From Symsagittifera roscoffensis (Eukaryota; Xenacoelomorpha; Acoela; Convolutidae), in the NCBI RefSeq assembly GCF_963678635.1, contig NW_026971705.1:64001-114992 (forward strand): a stretch of DNA of 50,992 bases. Direction: 5' to 3'. This document shows positions 31,879-43,067 of this stretch, one piece after another (the stretch's first letter is position 1; the number at the start of each line of letters is the position of its first letter). The translations under genes and the position numbers were made by a program. The notes under the pieces were generated by a model. The model worked only from the letters and a program-made list of their open reading frames with translations, made no database searches and had not been told where the DNA came from.

Positions 31879-31920
31879 TTTCTTAAGCCTCATGTGTGAC
31901 TGCAGTAGACGAATGTTACA
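31879..31920 (+). repeat. Tail of element A's 3' LTR, right of the nested insertion
   Basis: These 42 bases repeat the last 42 bases of element B's LTR (CTTAAGCCTCATG to TTACA). They look like a short tandem duplication, but they are exactly what is missing from the LTR piece that ends at 8312. The end of element A is therefore 31920, and older flanking DNA begins at 31921. Confidence 0.82.
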
Positions 31921-33869
31921 GTCAACATATTCAAAGCATGGACTTGACAAACTATGGGCGTCCGAAATGTACGACGCATCGTTTTTGGAATGACGAAATG
32001 GACGTCGACGAAAGAGCTGGTCGATAGAGGCCGAAGCCTATAGACCAGAATTGAACTTGTGAACTTGTGAACTTATGATGATTTTCACGAAAAAATCTCA
32101 AAATATAATTTATGTTCTTATAATTTATGAATGTGATTACTACTCGATAGACCTTAATAGGCAGTGGGAACATTCAGGGCTTGTTGTTCCCACTTTCGTA
32201 ATGAAAGTAACAGAGCATTTGTGCTCGGTGTTGCTTTTTTTTCTTCAGGCAAATTTGACTTTTTAACTAGCCATTTTTGAAAAAAAAAAGTTTCATCATT
32301 GAAAGGTATTGTTGTCCTGAGCTAAAATTTGAAAAGATTTTTCCCCTGTGATTATGATTTGTAAAGTTATAGGAGTTTCAAGATTGCCATTTTGGCCAAT
32401 TTGGGACAATTAACGCGCGATATGAATTTAAATGATTACCTTGAAAAACATTAAGCTGTAATCTTGTGGAATCTAATCATGAAACTGGGTATGGTAATAC
32501 AAAACTGCAAGTAAATCAATCGCTGGATTTATTTGGTGTTCAAAATGCTGGAGGTTCGGCTTGATCTGCTGAAAAACGTTGAATTTATTTTTGTTCCACA
32601 CACACTCTCTAAAGGTGAAAAAGAACTATGGGTAAGGGTCAGTGAGTTATTTTTTGATGACAACTTTCGATTTTCTGCTTGAAATAGAGACCATTTGCTA
32701 ACCCTGATCTCATCAATTTATTTGACCTTAGAATTCAATCTTTAAGCTTTATACACTTTCTGGAAAATGTGTTGGAATCGGGAACTAGACATTACATTGT
32801 ACAAATTTTTGCTGAAAACTGTAGGAAATTGTTTTAATTTGAAACTAAAGAGCTTCCAGGTCTTATCGCGCTGTCTAGATGCAACGAGGGGTCTTCTTTG
32901 GTGTACGAGTCCCGTTGGACTTTCTTACGATTGTTTTCCGGAAAACAATGAATTTTTGGTCTTCGACTTGTGTGCTGTTTTGGCTTAAATTCTTTTTTAT
33001 CGGGTTGTCTACCTGAGTTTCGTATCATTGGTTTTTTTTCAAGTCCGTTTGAAAATTTCGGCTCAGTAGGATTGTACCCAAGTATTATCGGCATAGTGGC
33101 GGCTCGACAAACGATAATAAACGCTTTTTCATGCTGACTGTTTTTTAGAACTGTCTTTTTTTAACCTGGTGATACGCGTCTCATTTTATATTTGCTTGCT
33201 TGCAATCATTATTTCTATCAGCATTATTAGGATTTAAAACTACTGAACACTGAAGATTTTGTTAAACTTCAAAACGGTACAAAACACTAATAACCATGTA
33301 CAGGACACTCGTGTTGCCCCAGCTCGCCTTCTCCAGAGCCTCTCAGTGTGCCTCATGAGAGGAAACGCCACTATGATTGTCAGTCGGGCCATCTAGTCTT
33401 GTGCGGTTTATTACGTTTTTGCCTTCCCAATTCTGGTGCTCCTTTGTTCCTTTGCTGTTAGTGCATTCCCCCTCTCTTTTCAATCCTCAATGGTTCATCC
33501 CACATTTGTTGTTTGTTTTGTATTCGGTGTTTGTTTGTATTTTATTAACCTTACGATGGACATAGTTGTATTTTGCTATTATGATTTTTCAATTTGTATT
33601 TCAATTCAAAATTCAAGTGTCTTGTACAGGACACTGAATTTGTATAGTTTTTTAAATAGTCCCAATACAACTTTAATAGTCTGAAGGTAAGCAATCGGCA
33701 ATCCCGGAAACGATCTTTCTGTTGACCAAGCTTACAAGTCTCTGATTCCGATACCAGAGTTTTTTTCTTAGCTGTTTCTTCCTTATCAACTGGAGATTGA
33801 AGTCATAATTTCGTCCCGGCATGAGAATTTGATATAGCAATCCCAGTCTAAGCTGTATTGATTGCTGAC
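31921..33869. other. AT-rich flank without an identified gene
   Basis: No reading frame here looks coding. Visible structures are an imperfect hairpin near 32007-32044 (CTGGTC and GACCAG arms), a short direct repeat of GAACTTGTG near 32053, and a perfect 20-bp palindrome at 32930-32949. GTGTC and GGACAC arms of a near-palindrome lie at 33616-33635. Confidence 0.6.
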
Positions 33870-34430
33870 AATTTTAAAGACAATTAAGATACCATTGCGT
33901 TCGAAATAGAAAGAGAAGCAGGAGATTTAACTTCCAAAGTTTTTCCAGGTAGTTTGTAATCGGAAAGTTCCACAGCCCAGTTAACCGTTTTCTTTGGGTA
34001 TTTTTTAACTTGGTTAATCCAGTATTAGATGCAAACCAGGTTGTACTGCCATACCATAGAATGGAAGAACCATGGATTTGATAATCTTGATTGATTTTCG
34101 TTAGTAGTTTTTTTGTTAGGAAACGCTTGAGAAAGAACAAAACTTCGCTGGTTTGGCTGCTGCTAAGTGGATGTGATCAGACTATTTGAAAATACTTGTT
34201 ATCTTGATCCCCAAACTTTATTTTGCAATTGGAAGATGTTTTTTCATCTGCGCTCAGGTAGAAAGGTCCACAGCTATTGGAAATAAATTGCAAGAGAGAA
34301 CATTTTTCGATGTTCAAGGTCCATACTCTAATCCCAAAAGGGAGTCAAGCTCAGATTGTAGGTAGCAATGTCTAACCGGGTTGTGCATTGATAGTAGTTT
34401 AGAAATGTCTGCAAAACTAAAATAATTTCA
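33870..34430 (-). pseudogene. Decayed non-LTR retrotransposon reverse transcriptase (Jockey/CR1-like), minus strand
   Basis: Read on the minus strand from 34430 down, several short frames match the C-terminal half of LINE RTs. There is a fingers-palm segment with an FADD-like remnant (ADISKLLS), then CYLQSELDSL, then in another frame LNIEKCSLLQFISNS (the usual LN..KC..L.F). The 88-codon frame at 33874-34140 has ILWYGSTTWFAS, the thumb-region 'LLYGSETW' motif, followed by TQRKRLTGLW. Frameshifts and stops show that it is dead. Confidence 0.65.
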
Positions 34431-34440
34431 AGGACGATCT

Positions 34441-36175
34441 TTGGGGATTTCAATAAATACGATAAAAACAGCGGATAAAATCAAATCGGATCAATCCTGC
34501 ATCAAATTAATTAACATTTACACGCCCTTTCACTTACGCTTCTCTTCGGGATACATGTCATCAATCAGCTCACTTTTAAACACGGAGGACGCCATCATTT
34601 TTGGCGATCTCAATACATTCTATTCACTCTGTTTCTCGAGCTTAAACGAAAATGTTAGAGGAACCAATGTTTTCAAGGAAATTGATGACTCCAATTTTTT
34701 TTACAGAAATGAATTGCAGACGATGGGAACACAGTTTGAATTTTGAAAAGCCTGCGAACAGTTCTTGACAACATTATCATACACAAATATTATGGATATC
34801 ATGTATAGGCATCGAAATGCCAGCTCATTGAAAAAGATGAAAAATACAACGAAGCGATCAAAGTATTCAAAAGTACCGAAATTAAAATGAAGAAACGGGC
34901 CAGAGTACTTGGTTTTGTCATAGGATCTGAGACTGAATGTAAAAGTTTCTTTGAAAACATCGCCGCAAAACGTGTACTCCTGTCACACCAAACTGGTACA
35001 AAAATATCATTTTTAGCTAGAACTACCCTCAATGCCACTGAAAACATGCAGGCCTCCGAGAATATACGGTAGGAAAATCTCATTCCAAATTTAGTTTATA
35101 AAGATAATATTAGCCATCAACTTAAAAACATAGATTCTTTGCCACTGAAAATGGGCGGTTTAAATGTCAAACTGCCTTCTTACTATGAGAACTTCTTAGA
35201 ATGGTCAATTAAAACATCGTCAGTCTTAATAACTATATCTGAGCTAGAAAATATCTATACAAAAATGTAAACACTTAAAACTGACAGAACAAACCAATGG
35301 AGAAGTAACATTTTGAACAATTTGAGTGACAGTGAAAAGTACGCTTATGAGCCAGCCTCCGAAAAAAAGGAGCCTCAAACTGGTTAAACGCACTGCCACT
35401 TAGCAGATATAATTCAACCTCAATAAATCCGAATTCCGGGATGAAATTCATCTCAGATATGGATGGTAACCAACCAACGTTCCACTCACATGTGCATGTG
35501 GTCAATCTGTCGACTATACCCACGCCCTTCACTGTGCGAAGGGTGGATACACCCACATAAGGCATGAAAAAATGAGAGATACCTTTGCCAATCTCATGAG
35601 CGAGGTTTGCTATGATGTTGAAATCGAGCCGAAACTTCAGTCGGTGCAAGGCGAGAGCATTGTGAACAATCCAACCACAACTGATGAAGTCGCTCGATTA
35701 GATGTAAAAGCACACGGATTATAGGGGCTCAAGGTTTAGCCGAACTTGTCAAAATCTTCAACCCGCACGCAAAAACTTCACTAAGATTACTGAAAGACGC
35801 CTATAAGTACCACGAATCACTAAAAAAAATCAAATTACCAACATATTTGTACAAGTCGAACAGAGCAGCTTCTGCCCGCTCCTTTTTGACTGCACCGGTG
35901 GTGCCGCACCGGGAGCTACGCAGGCAATGCAGCGCATAGCTGAAAAACTTAGTGAAAAAGGCACGAAAGCTACTCAGGAACAATAAACTATATAAGAACT
36001 AAGATAAGCTTCGCGCTGCTCAGGAGCGCTATCTTTTGTATGCGGAGGTGCAGATCACTGCGTAAGACACAATTCATAGACAATTCAATTAGTGCTATTA
36101 TAGAGAAGGGACGGTTGAAGTAAATATCTTTAATGAAAACGCCTTCAATGCTGACTTGACTTAATTCCTGCAATA
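34441..36175 (+). pseudogene. Defective non-LTR element, copy 1: EEP endonuclease fused to C-terminal polyprotein
   Basis: The 34441-34746 frame encodes part of an AP-endonuclease-like (EEP) domain, with INIYTP, the IIFGDLN motif of these endonucleases (Asp and Asn) and VRGTNVF. The palm of an RT is absent. Immediately after comes KYNEAIKVFKSTEIKMKKRARVLGFV..., a segment from the RT thumb or connection. Later frames include YTHALHCAKGGY, IRHEKMRDTFANLMSEV, TGGAAPGATQAMQRIAEKL and ISFALLRSAILCMR. These motifs are shared by a family of non-LTR polyproteins seen in many aquatic invertebrates. The frames shift several times, so the copy is dead. Confidence 0.7.
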
Positions 36176-36317
36176 TTGTTTTTTGATGTATTTATATAAT
36201 GCTGGTATGGGCCCTATCTAGCTTGTGCACGACCGTACCTAAACAGAAGGGCCCCTTTTATAATTTCACTTTTTTTTAAGACGGACTAATTTGCAACAAT
36301 AAAACCTGTAGTCTGTA

Positions 36318-37672
36318 ATTAATTAACTTTTACACGCCCTTACGCTGCTTTTCGGGATACGTCTCATCAATCAGCTCACTTTTAAACACGGAAGACGCCA
36401 TCATTTTTGGCGATCTCAATACATACTATTCACTCGGTTTCTCGAGCTTAAACGAAAATGTTAGAGGAACCAATATTTTCGAGGAAATTGACGACTGCAA
36501 TTTTTTACAGAAATGAATTGCAGACGATGGGAACACAGTTTGAAATTTGAAAAGCCTGCGAACAGTTTTTGACAACATTATCATTCTCAAATATTATGGA
36601 TGTCATGTAAAGGCATCGAAATGCCGGCTCATTGTAAATGATGAAAAATACAACGAAGCGATCAAAGTATTCAAAACTACCGAAATTAAAATCAAGAAAC
36701 GCGCCAGAGTACTTGGTTTTGTCATAGGATCCGAGACTGAATGTAAAACTTTCTTAGAAAACATCACCGCAAATCGTGTACTCCGCCCACACCAAATTGG
36801 TACATAAAAAATCATTTTTAGCCAGTACTACCCTCAATGCCGCTGAAAACATGCAGGCCTTCGAGAATATACGGTAGGAAAATCTCATTCCAAATTTAGT
36901 TTATAAAGATAATATTAGCCAGCAACTTAAAAACATCGCTTCTTTGCCACTGAAAACGGGCGGTTTAAATATCAAAGTACCCTCCTACTATGAAAACTTC
37001 TTAGAACGGTCAACTAAAACATCGTCAGTCTTAACAGCTATATCTGAGCAAGAAAATATCTATACAAAATGTAAACACTTAAAACTGACAAAACAAACCA
37101 ATGGAGAAGTAACACTTTGAACAACTTGAGTGACTATGAAAAATACGCTTATGAGCTAGCCTCCGAAAAAAAGGAGCCTCAAACTGGTTAAACGCACTGC
37201 CACTTTAGATATAATTTCAACCTCAATAAATCCGAATTCCGGGATGAAATTCATCTCAGATATGGATGGGAACCATCCAATGTTCCACTCAATGTGCATA
37301 TGGTCAATATGTCGATTTTACCCACGCCCTTCACTGTGCGATTGGTGGATGCACCCTTATAAAGCATGAAAGAATGAGAGATACCTTTGCCAATCTCATG
37401 AGCGAGGTTTGCTATGATGTTGAAATCGAGCCGAAACTTCAGTCGTTGCAAGGCGAGAGCTTTGTGAACAAATCAACCACAACTGACGAAGACGCTCGAT
37501 TAGATGTAAAAGCATACGGATTATAGGGGCTCAAGGCTTAGCCGAACTTGTCAAAATCTTCAACCCGCACGCAAACACTTCACTAAGACTACTGAAAGAC
37601 GCCTATAAGTACCACGAATCACTAAAAAACTCAAATTACCAACAGAATTGTACAAGTCGAACAGAGCAGCTT
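36318..37672 (+). pseudogene. Defective non-LTR element, copy 2, same organisation as copy 1
   Basis: This is collinear with copy 1 (34495-35865) at about 90% identity by eye, with offset about 1820 bp. It begins at NFYTP and contains LNTEDAIIFGDLNTYYS, ARVLGFVIGSETECK and YTHALHCAIGGC. It keeps the same EEP-to-thumb join as copy 1, so the fusion predates the duplication. It ends abruptly at 37672, inside the part of copy 1 that continues to 36175. Its stops and frameshifts differ partly from those of copy 1. Confidence 0.7.
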
Positions 37673-37873
37673 GCGTTCTGGAGTCTTGAGTACCTTCTTC
37701 GCATCTTCCAGTCAAAATCCCAGCAATATTCTGCATATGGAAGTGACTACCCCCAATTTACACACCCATACACTACTTCTCTAACCCCAATTGACTTGTG
37801 GCTATGGCCGACTGAAGTCGCAAATTTTCTAGGGCTCGATTTGAGCATGCAGGACGCTTCACCTGAGGACTAA
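37673..37873 (+). pseudogene. Orphan coding-like stretch, 66 codons and a stop
   Basis: Directly after the break in copy 2 the frame GCG TTC TGG... is open for 66 codons and ends at TAA 37871-37873. The translation (FWSLEYLLRIFQSKSQQYSA, then DLWLWPTEVANFLGLDLSMQ and an acidic end) has a coding-like composition, but I do not recognise it. It could be the last exon of a lost or distant host gene, with a splice acceptor such as GAGCAG at the junction, or the end of another element. Confidence 0.35.
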
Positions 37874-38228
37874 CAACAACATGAAATCAGCGTCTACAAT
37901 TTTGCAGTTTTTCAGATTTGATTGTTATCCTACTTGTTCTCAGCTCGTTTGCATTTTTACCTTTGTTCGTACTAGCATTGTTTAAACCAGAGCGGTCGCT
38001 TGTCGTTGTCTGAGTATCTCCACTCATAATTTATCTCTATCTCTTAATCGCAACAAGTAGGCTAACAAGATGTTTCACCCTATCAGAAAATTACTTTTCG
38101 GATGAGTGGTCAGCTTTATGGCATTTGTGTGAGTGAACCCCGGTTTTCGGGCGAATACTCCTAATTTTAAATTTCGATTGAGTGAACCGGAACCGTTTGT
38201 TTAAAAAGATGTCAATTTTTAGAAGAAA
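37874..38228 (+). promoter_or_regulatory. Upstream region and probable 5' UTR intron of the tetraspanin gene
   Basis: No ORF is seen. A GT|GTGAGTG donor at 38129 and a TTTTTAG acceptor ending at 38222, six bases before the ATG, would define a 94-bp intron in the 5' UTR, nearly the size of the coding intron. I see no clear TATA box. Confidence 0.4.
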
Positions 38229-39455
38229 ATGGCTGTTAAATACAAAAACGCGCGGATTTTGACCTTCGTGATGGCATTTGTATGCGCACTTCTGGGTGTG
38301 GCCTTATTTGTCACGTCGATAACTTTCCTCACTTATCCAAATTTTATCGAGTGGTACATCCAGATTACCAAAGTGGAAATCGTCTGCCGTATAGCGATTG
38401 GACTGTCGGTTCTGATTTTTGTCGCTGGAGCCGTTAATTTGGCTGCTACTTTTCGGGTTAGTCAATTAAAATGAGTTTTTTAAGCTGTTCTCTGACTTGA
38501 TGTAAATAATGAGTAGCAGTTCAATGTAAATAGTTAATTCTTTTATTGATAGGAGGATCTCACACTCATCAAAGTTTCCATTGCTCTGATGGTTATCGCT
38601 TTTGTACTGAATGCGATCTGCATCATCGTTGCCTTCGTCATGGAGTTTAGAGCTCAGGAGGACGTGAGCGATCAAATTTACGCAAAAATGCGAAAATATG
38701 GACAGGAGGAATTCCAAATGGCTACCGATACCTGGGATTTTTTCCAGAAGACCCGGCAATGTTGTGGGTCAGATGGCCCTGGTGACTGGAAGTTTACCCC
38801 TTTTTACGAGGATGGCAACCAAGATCAACTGATTCCGCGGAGTTGCTGCAAAGCGTATGCAACCACCACGCCGGTTGAACCTTCCTGTCAGAAAATGTCA
38901 GACCCTTCTCTGTATTACACTGAAGGTTGTCGGAGCTCAGTAAATGAACTGTTATGGGCGTTCATTGGTGTTATTGTAGTTGTTTTGGCTATTTGTAGCG
39001 TCTGCGAGATCGTAGGATCCATCTCGTCGTGGATGCTGGTTAAAGAACTTTCGAAAGACGATGAGCCCTATGAATTCAATCCCCCTCCGACCACAGCGCC
39101 GAAAGTGAACAATTACTCTGGAACTTTGAGGTCGCAATTTAGTGGAGTGGGTAGTGAATCCAGTCACAGGCCACGCCCACAACCTGAACACAGGGTCGAA
39201 GCTCCTATCTCCGAGACTGGAAGTGTGCGAAGCGGAAGAAGTGGTCGAAGTGGGCCAAGGTCTGAGGATGGGCGCGGTGGCTTCACCCGAAACCACCATA
39301 ATTTTATAAATCAACAGCCTAAATTCAATCAACAAACGTCAGTGGCATCGCGACAAGAGGGAGAAGATCGACCTCAATTGCCGCCTCCTCCCCCACCACC
39401 ACTGGTTCGGTACAGTCCAGTGCCAGCTGATGACAACGAAGACTTCGATGTTTAG
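38229..39455 (+). CDS. Tetraspanin, two coding exons (38229-38456, 38553-39455), 376 aa
   Basis: Exon 1 ends after codon 76 (CGG) at a GTTAGT donor. Exon 2 begins at 38553 after ...TTGATAG and stays in frame, giving 376 residues. Four membrane segments are visible: about 10-32, 52-73, 84-105 and 209-238. Between the last two lies the large extracellular loop with the tetraspanin signature: CCG at 146-148, SCC at 173-175, Cys188 and Cys202, that is six cysteines. The small loop lies between the first two segments. Tetraspanins organise membrane microdomains with integrins and other receptors at the plasma membrane. The 138-residue cytoplasmic tail is unusually long. It is rich in Ser, Arg and Gly and contains a seven-proline run (near residues 353-359), a possible SH3 or WW ligand. 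The start follows AAGAAA directly, and upstream Met codons are out of frame. Confidence 0.9.
38457..38552 (+). other. Tetraspanin intron, 96 bp, phase 0
   Basis: The intron starts GTTAGT and ends TTATTGATAG. It contains in-frame stops (TGA at 38472), so it must be spliced for exon 2 to be read. Its AT content is higher than that of the exons. Confidence 0.85.
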
Positions 39456-40235
39456 CTTAGAACTGAATCAAGCTTAACTCCTTCATTTCTATACTTTTTT
39501 TCTAGTTTCTTATTTGAAAGCATATCTGTCACCAGCAACATTTCAAACTATGCATATCAGTGAACGTTTCAATGATCCATTTTCAAGTTCACAAAATTTG
39601 TAAAAAATAGTTGTGCGTTTCTCTTATATAATTTACTCTTTCATTGATCTGTAAATTACTGAAAATTACATCGATATGTATAAGAGAGCGCATATTTTAG
39701 ACTTAAGTTGGTGTAAAGTGAAAGCTTAAAAGTATGCACAAATTTAAATCTACCTTTTCACATAAATTAAAACATAACTGCACGTTTTTGTTCATTTTTC
39801 TGTAAATACATTTCTGAGCAATTGTTTAAAAAATTAATTGTTTCTCTTAACTCAGTTTTATTTTTTAGTTCTGTCTTGATAGACTCCTGACAAGAACACA
39901 ATCTTCCAGATGAATTTAGCATGCGTCTCTCAATCCTTGCTGCAAAGAATCTTAAAGTATGCTGAAGAAAAAAAATGAGATTAATAATTTATAACAGTCT
40001 GAGGCGAGGGATTTAGGGAGCGTATCCTAAATACCGTGGTGGGGTTGGATGGTTCATGTCCAAGTTGAAGACCTAATTTTTTCTTGAGGCTGTCCTGGTG
40101 TTGTAAGACAGAAAATATACATTACATTTGGTTAATTTTCGCCGGTCTTTTTGTTTGCGAGAGCAAGTGACTTCTTCATTTGTAAGAAACTGAACTTGCT
40201 TTAGTATTGAACCTCAACTACTTCTAGGCTCATTC
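39456..40235. other. Tetraspanin 3' UTR and intergenic DNA
   Basis: AT-rich sequence without coding frames follows the stop. No canonical AATAAA lies close by, and the nearest candidates are variants such as ATAAATTAAAA near 39765-39775. A somewhat GC-richer block near 40005-40070 shows no identifiable feature. Confidence 0.5.
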
Positions 40236-40310
40236 CCCCTTGGTCTAATGGTAAAGCGGGTGTTTTGAACTTAAAGGTATAAAGCTCGAATCCTGGACGG
40301 CTTTTTTTTC
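40236..40310 (+). repeat. tRNA-like relic 1 (tRNA-derived SINE or pseudo-tRNA)
   Basis: TGGTCTAATGGTAAAGC resembles a pol III box A / D-arm, and AGCTCGAATCC resembles box B. A TTTTTTTT terminator follows. The anticodon and T stems do not pair well, so this is not a functional tRNA. Confidence 0.4.
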
Positions 40311-40467
40311 AACCTAAGTCTTAAATATTGTTGCGACGCAAACATTGTTACGACAGAATGTCTTCATTTTGATCAAGAACCAGCCAATTAAGTACAGCCA
40401 ATGCTAAGGATATTAACGCACTATTATATTACAAGTAGCAGTTTAGCTGCAATGTATCATAGATCTG

Positions 40468-40535
40468 TAGCGTAGAGGTAGGGAAGGATGCCCACAGGAA
40501 AATAAGAGGGTTCGAACCTCGGCAGGTTCGTCGGA
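40468..40535 (+). repeat. tRNA-like relic 2
   Basis: TAGCGTAGAGGTAGG matches box A, and GGTTCGAACC at 40509-40518 is a perfect box B with a mostly paired T stem (AGAGG/CCTCG). The anticodon arm is poor. This is probably the head of a SINE. Confidence 0.45.
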
Positions 40536-40559
40536 TATTTCTAATGAACTTTTTCGTAT

Positions 40560-41200
40560 ACTAGTTGAAATGCGTCCACTCCATAAATTGAGGCATGTTA
40601 ATTGATAAATTTATGTTTCGCAAATTGACTGGTACTGCTAATGCGTCATAATTGCGTCACTAAGCAATCATGTAGACTCATAATTGGCATGCGTCACTTG
40701 AGAAGTTTTGTAGACTCAAAGTTTAACTCATTCAGTTTTTCCTAGTAGCGTTATCGATCATATTTTTGCTCATGTATGCGAAGTGCAACTTAGCCTGTGT
40801 GTTATATTTGATATGTATGAAATGATATGCTTGAATTTTGTGAAAACTTTCCGACTTTTGATTTTTTTGGACCGTTGAGTGTCTGCTTATTTTTTGTCGG
40901 TTTAGTTTCTTATGTATGCAATTTTCATCTGATTGAACAATTTTTTCTCTAATCGAAAGTCGCTGTATGATTTGTAAGTTAACCAACTCTGATTCTGAAT
41001 ATATATAATAAAGTGGTTCATGCGAATCGGAGTGGAGCTATCAGTAGGCCGTAGCAGGCCTGTCGTAGGATAGTCCATTTACATTATCTACCCACATTTC
41101 AGACTTCTGTTTGGTTGAGCGGCATTTTTTGCGACTCAAGGTCGTTTTTTTTGCGTCTAGAACTTTCACGACGTAGCACTATTGCAGCCGAAATTGGTCA
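40560..41200. other. Intergenic DNA, nothing identified
   Basis: AT-rich with no coding frame. TGCGTCA-containing phrases recur near 40640-40700. AATAAA occurs at 41008 in a TATATATAATAAAG context. Confidence 0.5.
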
Positions 41201-41218
41201 GGCTGAGGTAAACCTGAA

Positions 41219-41312
41219 GCTAGGTCACACACTATCTATGCCATGGCATGGGATTGACTACACGATCTGACTACTTCAAAGTGAACGCCTTACCACTATG
41301 CTAAGTGCCTCT
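41219..41312 (-). repeat. tRNA-like relic 3, minus strand
   Basis: On the minus strand TTAGCATAGTGGTAAGGCG is a good D-arm / box A. It is followed by an anticodon-like TTTGAAG loop and a degenerate T arm. The three relics lie within 1.1 kb. Confidence 0.4.
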
Positions 41313-41639
41313 TAAATAATTTCCCTTTTATTCTTTTTTGGTCAAAAGGCTTAAGCTTATTTTTCATAGCCTTAGTCGCTGTGTCGTTTGAATAGCAAAA
41401 TATATGTTAACCATTTGTTTCAGGTGTGGCTGGACGTCTTCGTTTCAAAAACCTAACTCTTCAAACATTGTTAACTAGAATTTACAGGAATTTTTTTTGG
41501 TAAGCTCAACGGGCGTCTTACCTAGTGTTTAGTGCTAATTCTCCACTCGGTAACTGATTCTGAATGCTTAATTGATGCTGTTGATTGCTTTTGGTTTTAT
41601 TTTTAAGAATCCTTAATAGGTCGTTATGATTCTTTTTTT

Positions 41640-42065
41640 TTTCAGGAACAGTCTTAAAATTCAATCAAGCTCAAATTTACTTTTTCAAATTCAGTTCGTT
41701 TTTCAAAGGTTAATTGAAGTTAAGGCTCAAAGATCAAAAGAATCAAAAAAATTAGTTGTAAATCATCATTCAATTCAAAGTTTCACGTCAAAAGAGCCTT
41801 TGCTTAAATTGAAGCGCAAAAAAAGTATGCATTGAGTCATAAGTCATTTCAAATTTTCAAGGCAAGAGACAATTTATTAAATTTGAAGCTCACAGAGAAA
41901 ATCAAAAAGTAGGTATCAAGCATAAGTCAGATCGGAGTTTAAAGTGAACAGAGCTTTTTCTGATTAAGTCAGAGAAAAGCAAAAAAGTGGCATCAATTCA
42001 TGATTGAATTCAAAACTTCAAGAAAAAATGACCACTTTCTTAACTTGAAGGACGCTTTTTATGTG
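41640..42065 (+). repeat. Degenerate tandem repeat, roughly 75-80-bp period
   Basis: Four to five diverged units can be laid under one another. Each has a CATAAGTCA or TCATTCAATTCA-like start, a middle such as AAAGAGCCTTTGCTTAAATT, and an end TTGAAG followed by AAAAAG. The short open frame over it is not convincing. Confidence 0.4.
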
Positions 42066-43067
42066 TTGAAGAGTGCAAAAGACACCGGATAAGAAAGCAG
42101 TTCTTAGGATTAATCAAATGTTTTGGAACAATTTGTGACTTAACTTAGCGGTTAAGGTTGAACATACATCGCTATTCTGCTAAAAAAAATTAAAAAAGAG
42201 TTTTAACATTTCTTAGTGTCTTAAGGACTCGTATATTAAATAATATGAGAAGTCTGCCTGAAGTCAACCAGATTTTACAACTAAATTTAACATTAATAGC
42301 CCCAATTTCTATTTGGAGACGTATCTGGGAAGGCAAGCTCTTCTTGCCATCTGAAAACACCATTCGGGTCAGACTCGTAATGGGAAGATTCTTCATGAGA
42401 CACCTGAAAACGGGCCATGTTGGCTTAATGGTGTTCTCCCAAACGATTCTAATTTGTGTTTATAAATTTTTATAAATAATTTTGTAACTAGATATCGTTT
42501 GGAAACAATTTATTATAATTATATTATGTTCTGAAGAGAAGTATCAAGCTTGTTTTCGAACTGCTTTTGTTCCTGTGTTAAACAGAATAATCGTAAAGCA
42601 GTGCTGGGAAGAATTTCAATTATTTTTCGCACAACGCTTTTATAAAAAGTGATCTTTTCAAAATTGTTTGGCCGCAACAGATGCATATTTTTTAAATCCA
42701 AAGAACAGGAAACAACAGCAAATTACTCAAAAATACCTACCATCAATGAGTGCGGAACTAACAGACGATGTGTAGTTTTCAGGTATTTTGTGTTTTTTGG
42801 TCTTGCTTTCTTCAGTCGACAACTCTTAATTGAACTTGATATAAAATATAACCGTAAAACGTCATAATTTTTCTAGTCAAACGCACAAACCATCAATGGG
42901 GGCGGAGGCACCAGACGGTGATGTCTTTTGGGTTCGTAATTTTCAATTGGCTTGTGTTCTAAATTCGACAAATCCAAATTGGTCTTTTTAAAAAAATTAT
43001 TCCGCAACAAAAGGTCATAGTTATCTAAATAAAACAAAAATTGCTCAGCAAAAGAATTCTAAAAATA
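42066..43067. other. Intergenic DNA, no recognised gene
   Basis: Open frames exist on both strands near 42190-42475 (about 70 codons each), but neither resembles a known family and neither has a clear start context. I regard them as chance or very old relics. Confidence 0.45.

Noticed and set aside
31879-31920. A 42-bp tandem duplication of the LTR end
   Set aside because: It is better explained as the tail of element A's LTR, cut off by insertion of element B.
32767-32988. 73-codon plus-strand frame
   Set aside because: No homology, no start context and unremarkable composition.
33298-33360. MYRTLVLPQL-like phrase resembling a LINE RT segment on the plus strand
   Set aside because: It is too short, with stops directly after it, and does not continue into other RT motifs.
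40236-40310. Functional tRNA gene
   Set aside because: Box A and box B are present, but the acceptor, anticodon and T stems do not pair.
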